Assembly: GCA_007123575.1 (NCBI GenBank)
Contig: SKKV01000021.1
Coordinates: 1-17,960, forward strand
Direction: 5' to 3'
Length of the DNA: 17,960 nt
Origin: Wenzhouxiangella sp.
Lineage (GTDB): Bacteria > Pseudomonadota > Gammaproteobacteria > Xanthomonadales > Wenzhouxiangellaceae
Position 1 is the first letter of the stretch; every line of letters starts with the position of its first letter. The translations under genes were made by a program, and so were the position numbers. Shown one piece after another: positions 5,335 to 12,054 of the stretch. Under the pieces are notes generated by a model. That model searched no databases, was not told the origin of the DNA, and saw nothing but the letters and a program-made list of their open reading frames with translations.

Positions 5335-7925
5335 TAAATGACCACCTCCCCAGCCGGCTCCCGCAAGTTATACCTGGACCCCATCACCGCCCCATAAGCC
5401 CCGGTATTGGCAATCAGCATGACATCGCCCTCGTGGCACTGCGGCAACAGGCGGTCGAGGCCGAGAATGTCGCCGGTTTCGCAGATTGGGCCGACCACGT
5501 TGTAAACATGGTCACCGGGTTCATGCAGCCGGCTTAAGTTGACGATCTCGTGCCAGGCGCCGTAAAGGGCGGGGCGGATCAGTGAGTTCATGCCGGTGGC
5601 AATGCCGACGTAGCGAACCTCGCCCTTGCCCTTGGTCTGGTTGACCCGGGCCAGCAGCACGCCGGCCTCGCTGACCAGGTAGCGGCCCGGCTCGATCCAG
5701 ATTTCAACCGGCCGGACCAGTTCGCGGCGCAGCTGAATCAGGCCGGCATCAAGCGCGGTCAGATCCAGCGGCAGCTCGTCGTGGCGGTCGGGCACGCCCA
5801 GGCCGCCGCCCAGGTTGATCACCCGGACATCCGGCAACTCGCGCGCCGCCTCGCCCAGCGTGGCCAGGGTGCGGTGCCAGTTGTCCGGGTGCAGAATGCC
5901 GGAGCCGGTATGCGCGTGCAGGCCGGTGATGCGAATATCGTGGGCCTCGCTCAAGCGCCTGATGCGTTCAATCTCACCCAGCGGCACCCCGAACTTGGCG
6001 TGCGATCCGGCCGTGCGCACCATCTTGTGATGGCCCAGGCCAGAGCCAGGGTCCAGGCGCAGGAAGATCTCGCAGCCGGCCAGGTCGGCACCCCAGTGTT
6101 CAAGAATGTAGCTGTTGTCGACGGTCAGGCGCAGGCCGGCGTCACGGGCGGCAAAAAACTCCGCCCGGCTGGCAAAGTTGGGTGTCAGCAGCAGGTCAAC
6201 TTCCTGAAGCTTGCTGACCGCGGCCAGCGCGTGATGTGCCTCAGGCAAGGAAACGCACTCAATCCCCAAACCTTCTTCAATCAGGGCCTCGAGGATGGCC
6301 GGGTGCGGATTCGCCTTCATCGAATACAGCACCCGGTCCACACCCTTTAGCTCACGCAGGCGCCGCGCTGCAGCGCGCACGCAGGCCAGGTCGTAAACAT
6401 AGGCACAGTCGCGCCCGTCCACCAGCGCCAGCAGTTGTTCGCGCTTGTCCTGCCACCAGCGCCGCCGCGGCGCCTGGCCGGTCTCGCGTCGGAATAGCTG
6501 CTCCCAGGTCGGCCCGAACACCGAGTCGCCACCGACACCGCCGGGAATGACCTGCTGATGCAGCTGCTGAACCAGACGGTCGGCGTGGCGTGCTTCGACC
6601 ACGAAAGTCAGGTTGAGATCGTTGGCGGCCTGACTGACCTGAAAAATGCGGCGCTGTTCGAATACTTCCAGGGCCGGGCCCAGGCGATGCAGAATGGTGC
6701 GAATGCCCAGCCCGACCAGGCTGACGGTTGCGCAGTCGGCGCGAATTTCGACCTTGCAATGGCGTTCCAGGCGGCGTTGCAGCGCTTCCAGGGTGCCCTG
6801 GTCGGCCAGGTTGGCGCCTGGGTCCAGGGTCAGCGTGACGTTGGATTCGGACGTCGAGACCTGGTCCACGGACAGGCCCAGGGCCTTGAACTCGGCAAAT
6901 GCATCGGCCAGGAAACCCACCTGCTGCCACATGTCGATGCCTTCCATCGACACCAGGGTGATGTTTTTGCGCTGAACAATTGCCTTGACCTGGGCGCCAT
7001 GATCCCTGGCCTCTGGCGTAATGCGGGTGCCTTCGATGTCGGGCCTGTCGGTCTGGCGCAGCCATAGTGGTATGCGCTGCTGGTGTACTGGCAACAGCGA
7101 GCGCGGGTGCAGCGCCCGGGCGCCCATGGCAGCCAGCTCCTGGGCCTCGCGATAGCTGACCATCTTGAGCAGCCTGGCGGCTGGAATTCGGCGCGGGTCG
7201 GCAGAAAACAGGCCAGGCACGTCGGAGCTGATTTCAACCCGGTCGGCCTCCAGCAACGCGGCCAGCGTGGTGGCCGAGGTATCGGAGCCGCCGCGGCCCA
7301 AGACCACGGTTTCTCCGCGGCTGTTGGCAGCAGCAAACCCAGGCATGATCATGGCCGCACCTTGCAACGATAGACGATGACGCAGCTTTGGGTCGGGCTG
7401 GGCAGGGCATTGTGCGGACAAGTATGCGGCGCGCGGGCTTCTGCGAGGATCATCCGGGCAGATCAAGACTTCGCGGCTGTCCAGCCATTGAATCGGCAGG
7501 TTCTGCTTGGCCAGCCAGATGGCACCCAGACGGCTGGACAGCATTTCGCCCATGGCCAGCAGTTCGGCCTGCAGTGGCAGGGCAGCGCTGGCCGCGACCG
7601 CATCCAGGCGCTGGCGGAGCTCGCCCAGCGGCCTATCGAGGGTGTCGGCCGGCAGCCCCAGCGTGACAAGTAAATCGCGATGGCGTTTTGCAACTTCTGC
7701 ATGGACCGTTTCAGCAGGCTGGCGCGTTTCGGCTTCAAGTTGGGCTTCGAGCAGGTCGGTGATGCCCCGGAGCGCCGAGACCACGACGACCACGCAAAAT
7801 CCGGCGTCTAGCGTTTCGGCGATTCGTTGGCGTATGATTTGCCAGTGGCTGGCTTGCGTGACAGAGCTGCCACCAAACTTCAGAATGCGCCATGAACTGA
7901 CATTGCTGGATTGCACGGTGCTCAT
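5334..7925 (-). CDS. lysAC: Bifunctional aspartate kinase / diaminopimelate decarboxylase (LysAC fusion)
   Basis: One 863-residue chain carries the first and last enzymes of lysine synthesis. The N-terminal aspartate kinase has KFGGSSVT (16-23), SALRG, GRGGSDTSATT (210-220) and EISSDVPGLFSADPR (231-245), then two ACT-like regulatory repeats (about 320-460; SMEGIDMW at 326-333 and VSLVGLGIRT at 401-410), so lysine feedback is likely. The C-terminal decarboxylase (about 490-863) has the PLP lysine at 537 in YSMKANP, HAHTGSG (670-676), GGGLG (706-710), EPGRYLVSEAG (745-755), the active-site CETGD (815-819) and TGAYGAVMGSRYNLR near the end. Both halves look complete. The chosen ATG at 7925 sits 15 codons before KFGGSS; the frame stays open to 7982, and neither start has a good Shine-Dalgarno. 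Fused LysAC proteins are known from Xanthomonas-type bacteria. The gene is divergent from the PP2C gene. Confidence 0.94.
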   Translation of the reverse strand: MSTVQSSNVSSWRILKFGGSSVTQASHWQIIRQRIAETLDAGFCVVVVVSALRGITDLLEAQLEAETRQPAETVHAEVAKRHRDLLVTLGLPADTLDRPLGELRQRLDAVAASAALPLQAELLAMGEMLSSRLGAIWLAKQNLPIQWLDSREVLICPDDPRRSPRAAYLSAQCPAQPDPKLRHRLSLQGAAMIMPGFAAANSRGETVVLGRGGSDTSATTLAALLEADRVEISSDVPGLFSADPRRIPAARLLKMVSYREAQELAAMGARALHPRSLLPVHQQRIPLWLRQTDRPDIEGTRITPEARDHGAQVKAIVQRKNITLVSMEGIDMWQQVGFLADAFAEFKALGLSVDQVSTSESNVTLTLDPGANLADQGTLEALQRRLERHCKVEIRADCATVSLVGLGIRTILHRLGPALEVFEQRRIFQVSQAANDLNLTFVVEARHADRLVQQLHQQVIPGGVGGDSVFGPTWEQLFRRETGQAPRRRWWQDKREQLLALVDGRDCAYVYDLACVRAAARRLRELKGVDRVLYSMKANPHPAILEALIEEGLGIECVSLPEAHHALAAVSKLQEVDLLLTPNFASRAEFFAARDAGLRLTVDNSYILEHWGADLAGCEIFLRLDPGSGLGHHKMVRTAGSHAKFGVPLGEIERIRRLSEAHDIRITGLHAHTGSGILHPDNWHRTLATLGEAARELPDVRVINLGGGLGVPDRHDELPLDLTALDAGLIQLRRELVRPVEIWIEPGRYLVSEAGVLLARVNQTKGKGEVRYVGIATGMNSLIRPALYGAWHEIVNLSRLHEPGDHVYNVVGPICETGDILGLDRLLPQCHEGDVMLIANTGAYGAVMGSRYNLREPAGEVVI

Positions 7926-7975
7926 CAGGTAGGGTATGCGGGGATATTGACAAGGGGTGAGTGATTCTGACGAAG

Positions 7976-7992
7976 GTGCCATTATTTGGCAC
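7976..7992. promoter_or_regulatory. Perfect 17-base palindrome between lysAC and the PP2C gene
   Basis: GTGCCA-TTATT-TGGCAC is a perfect inverted repeat with 6-base arms and a 5-base spacer. It can be extended by A:T and one G:T pair on each side, and TTTT follows on the plus strand. It lies in the 96-base divergent gap, about 50 bases from lysAC and 30 from the phosphatase start. It could be a dimeric repressor operator. On the plus strand it also resembles a stem plus T-run, but no plus-strand gene lies upstream for it to terminate. Confidence 0.5.
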
Positions 7993-8012
7993 TTTTCGAC
8001 TGAATTTTACGC

Positions 8013-8018
8013 TATATA
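8013..8018 (+). promoter_or_regulatory. Possible -10 element placing the transcript start at the PP2C start codon
   Basis: TATATA sits in an AT-rich stretch directly upstream of ATGATG (8022-8027). With normal spacing the transcript would begin at about base 8025, the second ATG itself. There is no Shine-Dalgarno upstream of either ATG, which fits a leaderless message. The -35 region is not convincing, and the promoter may lie elsewhere. Confidence 0.25.
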
Positions 8019-8021
8019 TAA

Positions 8022-8828
8022 ATGATGAATCAGGTAACGCCAGATCGGCAAGCCCAGCGTTCCGTTGGCGTCAGTGATACCGGACGGGTCCGCGAAAACA
8101 ATCAGGATGCCATTTTGGCAGACGACGGTCTGGGCTTGTGGCTGGTTGCCGACGGCATGGGCGGCCATGCTGGTGGTGCTCGCGCCAGTGAAATTGCGCG
8201 TCACACGGTTCGTGAACGTTTCTGCCAAGGCGCTAGCCTGCGCGATGCCGTACTGGAAGCCCATCATGCCATTCGATCCGAACAGCGCGAGCAGCCCGAC
8301 TATGCCGACATGGGCACCACCATCGTGGCCGTGGTCGAACGCGGCGAAGGCTACGAGATTTGCTGGGTCGGAGATAGTCGAGCCTACCGCTATTCTCTGG
8401 AAAAAGGCGCTCTGGAACCGCTGACACGAGATCACAACGTAGCCGGCATGCTGGTCGCGGCCGGCGCGCTTAGCGCCGATGAAGCTGCGCGACATCCACA
8501 GCGCCATGTTCTGACCGACTGCCTGGGCCTGACCGGCGAGCATGAGCCTCGAATCGGCACCCTGGAAGATCGTTGGCGCGGGGGTGAATGGTTGCTGCTG
8601 TGCTCCGATGGTTTGACAGGTGAGCTACATGATCGGGAGATTGCCCGAATTCTGGCTGGCAGCGACAGCCTGGCGGCGGCTCAAGAGCGCCTGTTGGCTG
8701 AGACTTTGGCCGCTGGCGCTCACGACAACGTGTCAATGGTGCTGATTGCCAGTCCGGAGGGCAGTGGCAAGGAAGTCAGTTTGGGTCGCCCGCGTTGGCG
8801 ATGGCCATTCAGCAAGCGACCGCTATAA
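8022..8828 (+). CDS. PP2C-family Ser/Thr protein phosphatase
   Basis: A 268-residue soluble PP2C (PPM) phosphatase of the PrpC/Stp1 type, expected to remove phosphate from Ser/Thr with two metal ions. Visible motifs: SDTGRVRENNQD (18-29), VADGMGGHAGG (42-52, metal-binding Asp44-Gly45), MGTTIVAVV (97-105), WVGDSRAYR (115-123), LTRDHN (134-139), LLCSDGLTG (192-200, Asp196) and AHDNVSMVLI (233-242, metal-binding Asp235). The catalytic core is therefore complete. A short basic Trp/Arg-rich tail (RPRWRWPFSKRP) ends the protein. Starts at 8022 and 8025 are in frame and equivalent. It is the first gene of a phosphatase-FHA-kinase set on the plus strand, with 27 bases to the FHA gene, so it most likely reverses the phosphorylation carried out by the downstream kinase. 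Confidence 0.93.
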   Translation: MMNQVTPDRQAQRSVGVSDTGRVRENNQDAILADDGLGLWLVADGMGGHAGGARASEIARHTVRERFCQGASLRDAVLEAHHAIRSEQREQPDYADMGTTIVAVVERGEGYEICWVGDSRAYRYSLEKGALEPLTRDHNVAGMLVAAGALSADEAARHPQRHVLTDCLGLTGEHEPRIGTLEDRWRGGEWLLLCSDGLTGELHDREIARILAGSDSLAAAQERLLAETLAAGAHDNVSMVLIASPEGSGKEVSLGRPRWRWPFSKRPL

Positions 8829-8829
8829 T
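8824..8829 (+). promoter_or_regulatory. TATAAT over the PP2C stop codon: possible internal promoter
   Basis: A perfect -10 hexamer covers the last codons of the phosphatase gene (its TAA is part of the motif), 27 bases before the FHA start. No good -35 box is found 16-18 bases upstream (ATGGCC at 17). It could give the FHA and kinase genes an extra transcript, or be chance. Confidence 0.25.
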
Positions 8830-8855
8830 CATGTCTTAAACAAGAGGGTTCGGCC

Positions 8856-9392
8856 ATGAGTGAGGAAAGCAAGGGAAAAAAAGCGGCAAAACGTGATCAT
8901 GGGCCCCAAGGAACCCATGTCTTTAGCCGCAATGAAGTCGACAAGCTGGTGGAAGATGCAGCTTCTGAAGCAGCGGATCCAGCCAGCCGAGCCCAACTCA
9001 AGGGCGTCAGTGTCGAGGTCAAGGGGCGTGAATTCCCGCTCTCCGGCATGCGTCACGTAATCGGTCGAGCCAGCTCCTGCGATATCATTTTGTCCGATTC
9101 CAGCGTGTCCTCAGAGCACGCCCGGATCAACCACGATGCGGATGGTTGGCGGGTTATCAACCTGCTGTCGACCAACGGCACTTTTGTCAATGACAAGCGC
9201 GTATCCAACGAAGCCTTGAATCACGGCGACAGGGTACGATTCGGGCGCGTCGAATTTCTGTTCCAGGATGTTGCCCAGAAATCGGCCTCCGCAGCTTCAG
9301 GAGCATCTGCCCCGTCCAACCGCAGCTGGCTGCCTTGGGCCATCGCCGGTGGCGTAGCAGTGATTGCCATCGCCCTGGTGATTCTGCTCTAA
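8856..9392 (+). CDS. Tail-anchored FHA-domain protein
   Basis: A 178-residue protein with a forkhead-associated (phosphothreonine-binding) domain and a single C-terminal membrane helix. The N-terminus (1-48) is charged and contains GTHVFSRNEV (19-28), a possible phosphoacceptor site. The FHA domain spans about 51-137: IGR (69-71), SCDIILSD (74-81), SSEHARI (85-91) and STNGTFVN (105-112), all the phosphopeptide-contact positions being present. After a Ser/Ala linker, residues 158-178 are hydrophobic and end the protein, so the FHA domain faces the cytosol from a tail anchor. AGAGGG lies 11-16 bases before the ATG. It is flanked by the PP2C phosphatase and the Ser/Thr kinase, so it probably reads the kinase's phosphothreonine, or is itself a substrate. 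Confidence 0.9.
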   Translation: MSEESKGKKAAKRDHGPQGTHVFSRNEVDKLVEDAASEAADPASRAQLKGVSVEVKGREFPLSGMRHVIGRASSCDIILSDSSVSSEHARINHDADGWRVINLLSTNGTFVNDKRVSNEALNHGDRVRFGRVEFLFQDVAQKSASAASGASAPSNRSWLPWAIAGGVAVIAIALVILL

Positions 9393-9447
9393 TGTTGGCT
9401 GCAGACACCATCTCCCACCAGTTGCTGCGTATTGCGGGAGCCTGACG

Positions 9448-11175
9448 ATGGAGCGCCTTGGTCGCTACCAGATCGAAACCGAGCTTGGGCGCGGCACCAT
9501 GTCGATCGTCTACAAGGCCTTCGACCCCCGCATTGATCGCTACATTGCCGTCAAATTGCTGCGCGACCAGTTTGCCCGCAACGTCAACTCGCGCCAGCGT
9601 TTTCTTCGCGAGGCGCGTGCAGCGGGTGGGTTGAATCATCCCAATATCGTTACAGTGTTCGACGTGGGCCAGGTAGATGGCGTTCCATACCTGGCCATGG
9701 AGGTGCTTGAGGGCGCCACCCTTGCAGATCGACTGGGCAGCGATCAACCGCTCAAGCCCGATGCCGTGATTGAACTGGCTATTCAGCTTTGCAGCGCGTT
9801 GAGCTACGCCCATGAACGCGGTGTCATTCATCGCGATGTCAAGCCAGCCAATATCCACTTCGACAGTGCCAGCGGTATTGCGAAGTTGCTCGACTTTGGC
9901 ATTGCGGGCATCGAGGGGCGGCGTGAAAAGCCCGCTTCCGAAGGCGGTGTCGTGGTCGGTACGCCGGCCTACATGGCCCCGGAGCAGATGCTTGGCGAAG
10001 CTGTTGACGCGCGCTGCGACCTGTATGCGCTGGGTGTTGTGCTTTATCGCTTGCTGGCCGGACGCTTGCCGTTTGATGCTGACGACATCAATCAGCAGGT
10101 GAATAACGTGCTCAATCAGCCCCCGCCGCCGCTCAGCCCGCTGGACGAAGACACGCCCCGGGAGTTGGTCGAGCTGACCATGCGCCTGCTCTCGAAGCGC
10201 CCGTCTGGCCGCCATGACTCGGCTGCCGAAGTATTGGAAGAACTGCAGGATTTGCGCGCCCGCAAGGCCCGTGGCGTTTTGAGCGTCAGTCGCTACCAGG
10301 GCCTGGCATGGCGCTGGCCTGCACTGGCCGGCGGGCTGGTCGCTTTGGTCCTGGTACTTGGGTTGGGCTATGTATACCGTAGCCAGAACGAGGCGATGAT
10401 TGCCACGACATTCGGCTTCGGCGAAGGTCTTGCCAGCGTGGTTGCTCGTGAAGTGGCCGAGCCTTTGTTAATGGATGATTCGACGGCGCTGGGCACGCTG
10501 GTGTCGGACTTCGCTGCCAATCCCCAGGTGTTGTACCTGCACGTGGTGGGTCGTGACGGGTCGATCAGGTCCAGTACCAACCTGTTCTTGCAGGATGAGA
10601 TGGCACCCGAGCTGGAGGCTGCGACGGTTAGGCGCGAGGAGCCAACGATTCGAATTCTACAGGCCAGCAATGGCAACCTTGAATTCCAGGTGCCGGTTCG
10701 CTTTCAGGCACGAAGGATTGGAGAAATTCAACTTGGCCTGGACGGTTCGAGCCTGTCGGTGGCTGCGCGCGGCACGCTAACCATGATGGCGGTCGTGTTC
10801 CTGGTCGCGCTCTTTGTGATCGTGGTTGCGGTGACGCTGATGGCGCGCCAGCAGCGCAAATCGATCGAGCGCCTGACCTGGGGTTTGCGCCAGATTGGTA
10901 AGGGCAACTTCGATTTCCGCCTGGAAGCAGATCGGCGCGATGATTTCGGCTCGCTTTATCGGCGTTTCAATGACATGGCTATGCGGTTGCAGGAGCGCCA
11001 CGGTGTGCGAGATGCGGCCGGGCCGCCAGCGCGTATGCCCAAGTTTGACGATGTTGACGAAGATATGGAACAAACCCGCGAAATGGCTGAGAAGACCGAG
11101 GAAGACTCGGTCAAAGAACAAACCGCTACCGCGCCCTTCAGCAAGGTCACCCGCTTTCCGGGGCCGGGCTCCTGA
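9448..11175 (+). CDS. Transmembrane Ser/Thr protein kinase with extracytoplasmic sensor and HAMP domain
   Basis: A 575-residue Hanks-type kinase. The N-terminal kinase domain (about 7-270) is complete: glycine loop LGRGTMSIVY (13-22), Lys36 in AVKLL, Glu55, catalytic HRDVKPAN (128-135), DFG (149-151), APE (177-179) and the subdomain XI arginine near 255. A first membrane helix (about 291-310) leads to an extracytoplasmic region of about 130 residues. Its pattern (GTLVSDFAANPQVLYLHVVG, then RDGSIRSSTN) resembles the single PAS/Cache-like sensors of histidine kinases. A second helix (about 443-466) is followed by a HAMP domain (about 467-517) and an acidic tail with several Thr/Ser. Thus HAMP lies C-terminal and the kinase N-terminal, both cytosolic. 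GGGAG lies upstream of the ATG, 55 bases after the FHA gene. Function: membrane signal sensing; the ligand and targets are unknown. The 24 bases to the convergent regulator contain no visible terminator. Confidence 0.92.
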   Translation: MERLGRYQIETELGRGTMSIVYKAFDPRIDRYIAVKLLRDQFARNVNSRQRFLREARAAGGLNHPNIVTVFDVGQVDGVPYLAMEVLEGATLADRLGSDQPLKPDAVIELAIQLCSALSYAHERGVIHRDVKPANIHFDSASGIAKLLDFGIAGIEGRREKPASEGGVVVGTPAYMAPEQMLGEAVDARCDLYALGVVLYRLLAGRLPFDADDINQQVNNVLNQPPPPLSPLDEDTPRELVELTMRLLSKRPSGRHDSAAEVLEELQDLRARKARGVLSVSRYQGLAWRWPALAGGLVALVLVLGLGYVYRSQNEAMIATTFGFGEGLASVVAREVAEPLLMDDSTALGTLVSDFAANPQVLYLHVVGRDGSIRSSTNLFLQDEMAPELEAATVRREEPTIRILQASNGNLEFQVPVRFQARRIGEIQLGLDGSSLSVAARGTLTMMAVVFLVALFVIVVAVTLMARQQRKSIERLTWGLRQIGKGNFDFRLEADRRDDFGSLYRRFNDMAMRLQERHGVRDAAGPPARMPKFDDVDEDMEQTREMAEKTEEDSVKEQTATAPFSKVTRFPGPGS

Positions 11176-11199
11176 CAGGTTAGCAACGGGGGCGGGAAA

Positions 11200-11871
11200 T
11201 CAGTGGTCCGCCGAGCCCTTGTGGCGGCCCAGAATAACGACGGTTTTCCCGGATGCGCGCAACATGCCGTCTTCTTCGAGTGACTTCATGACGCGCCCAG
11301 CCATTTCGCGTGAGCAGCCCACGATGCGACTGAGTTCCTGACGAGTGATCTTGATCTGGGTGCCCTCCGGGTGCGAAATGGCATCTGGCTCGCTGCACAG
11401 GTCAATCAAGGCCTTCGCGATTCGCCCCTGGGTATCGAGAAAAGCGAGGTGAAATACCTTGCGACGTGTTTGCAGTAGGCGTTGAGCCAGCTTGGAGCCA
11501 ATCGCGGTCAAAATTTCAACCGCGCAATCTGCCAATTCATTGTCCAGCGCTTCGCGCAGGTGGTTGTATGAAACTTCTGCCAACTCGCAGCGGGTGCGCG
11601 TACGGACCAGCACCTCGCGCTCCCTGGGCTTCATGAACAAGCCCATTTCACCGAGGAAATCGCCGGGATTCAGGTAGCTCAGAATCAGTTCGCGACCATC
11701 GTCACCTTCCGTGGAAACAGACAGCGAACCTTCAATCACATACAGTAGCGACTGCCCTTCATCGCCAGGCCTCATTACGGTGCTTTTGGCCTTGAATTGC
11801 TGACGTCGGCAAATGCCCAGAAAGCGGTCCATTGCGCTCCTGTCGACCGGATAGAATTGAAAGTCTCGCAT
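11200..11871 (-). CDS. CRP/FNR-family transcriptional regulator of the Vfr/Clp type
   Basis: A 223-residue regulator with an N-terminal cyclic-nucleotide-binding beta-roll (about 20-110), a dimer helix (about 112-142) and a C-terminal winged helix. The beta-roll carries GEMGLF (74-79). The DNA-binding part has AFLDTQGRIAKALIDL (143-158) and ITRQELSRIVGCSREMAGRV (175-194), almost the recognition helix of E. coli CRP, so a TGTGA-type site is expected. In the ligand pocket Arg85 is present, but the serine that follows it in E. coli CRP is Glu86 here, and the Ser128 equivalent is Arg136. The effector may therefore not be cAMP; Clp of Xanthomonas responds to cyclic di-GMP. The ATG at 11871 gives MRDFQF; the frame extends upstream to 11931 without conserved sequence. 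It is divergent from speD, as Vfr is near speD in Pseudomonas. Confidence 0.92.
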   Translation of the reverse strand: MRDFQFYPVDRSAMDRFLGICRRQQFKAKSTVMRPGDEGQSLLYVIEGSLSVSTEGDDGRELILSYLNPGDFLGEMGLFMKPREREVLVRTRTRCELAEVSYNHLREALDNELADCAVEILTAIGSKLAQRLLQTRRKVFHLAFLDTQGRIAKALIDLCSEPDAISHPEGTQIKITRQELSRIVGCSREMAGRVMKSLEEDGMLRASGKTVVILGRHKGSADH

Positions 11872-11930
11872 TGGGCTGTTTGCCTGATCTCGTGTGAAAG
11901 GTGCGGCGCAGTGCACTCCGCCTGCTGCCA

Positions 11931-11959
11931 ATTTTGCACTTGGTCACGGTTTTCGTCAA
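11931..11959 (-). promoter_or_regulatory. Candidate promoter of the CRP-family gene
   Basis: On the minus strand TTGACG (11959-11954, 5 of 6 to the -35 consensus) is followed after exactly 17 bases by CAAAAT (11936-11931, 4 of 6 to the -10 consensus). Transcription would start near 11924, giving a leader of about 53 bases. It is the best-formed promoter in the window. Confidence 0.5.
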
Positions 11960-11974
11960 ACCATCAGGAAAACC
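11948..11974. repeat. Inverted repeat GGTTTTC-N13-GAAAACC over the CRP-family promoter
   Basis: Perfect 7-base arms (11948-11954 and 11968-11974) with a 13-base spacer cover the proposed -35 box of the CRP-family gene in the 183-base divergent gap to speD. The centre-to-centre distance of the arms is 20 bases, about two helical turns, which suits a dimeric regulator. It does not resemble the TGTGA half-site expected of the CRP-type protein. Confidence 0.45.
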
Positions 11975-11988
11975 ACCTTGCGGATCGC

Positions 11989-12017
11989 TGGAACTTGGCC
12001 CCCGATTGCCAGATAAT
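11989..12017 (+). promoter_or_regulatory. Candidate promoter of speD
   Basis: GATAAT (12012-12017, 5 of 6 to the -10 consensus) is preceded after 17 bases by TGGAAC (11989-11994, a weak 3 of 6 match to the -35 consensus). The transcript would start near 12024, about 31 bases ahead of the speD ATG. No Shine-Dalgarno is evident before that ATG. Confidence 0.35.
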
Positions 12018-12054
12018 AGGCGGTTAACCCGCGACTCGTCCACTGGCCGCCAAT

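Noticed and set aside
7947..7952. TTGACA as a -35 box for the PP2C gene
   Set aside because: A perfect hexamer, but no -10-like sequence occurs 16-18 bases downstream.
9187..10215. 342-codon open frame on the minus strand opposite the FHA and kinase genes
   Set aside because: Antisense to clear FHA and kinase motifs, with no family resemblance; treated as a shadow of GC-rich coding sequence.
8022..11175. Part of a type VI secretion cluster
   Set aside because: The phosphatase, FHA and kinase combination is suggestive, but no tss/hcp/vgrG gene is present in the window and the FHA protein is a short tail-anchored form.
11176..11199. Terminator between the kinase gene and the convergent CRP-family gene
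   Set aside because: The 24-base gap shows no inverted repeat or T-run.
11891..11945. CRP-type autoregulatory site (TGTGA near 11893, TCAC near 11944)
   Set aside because: The two half-sites are about 50 bases apart and neither has a partner at the required 6-base spacing.
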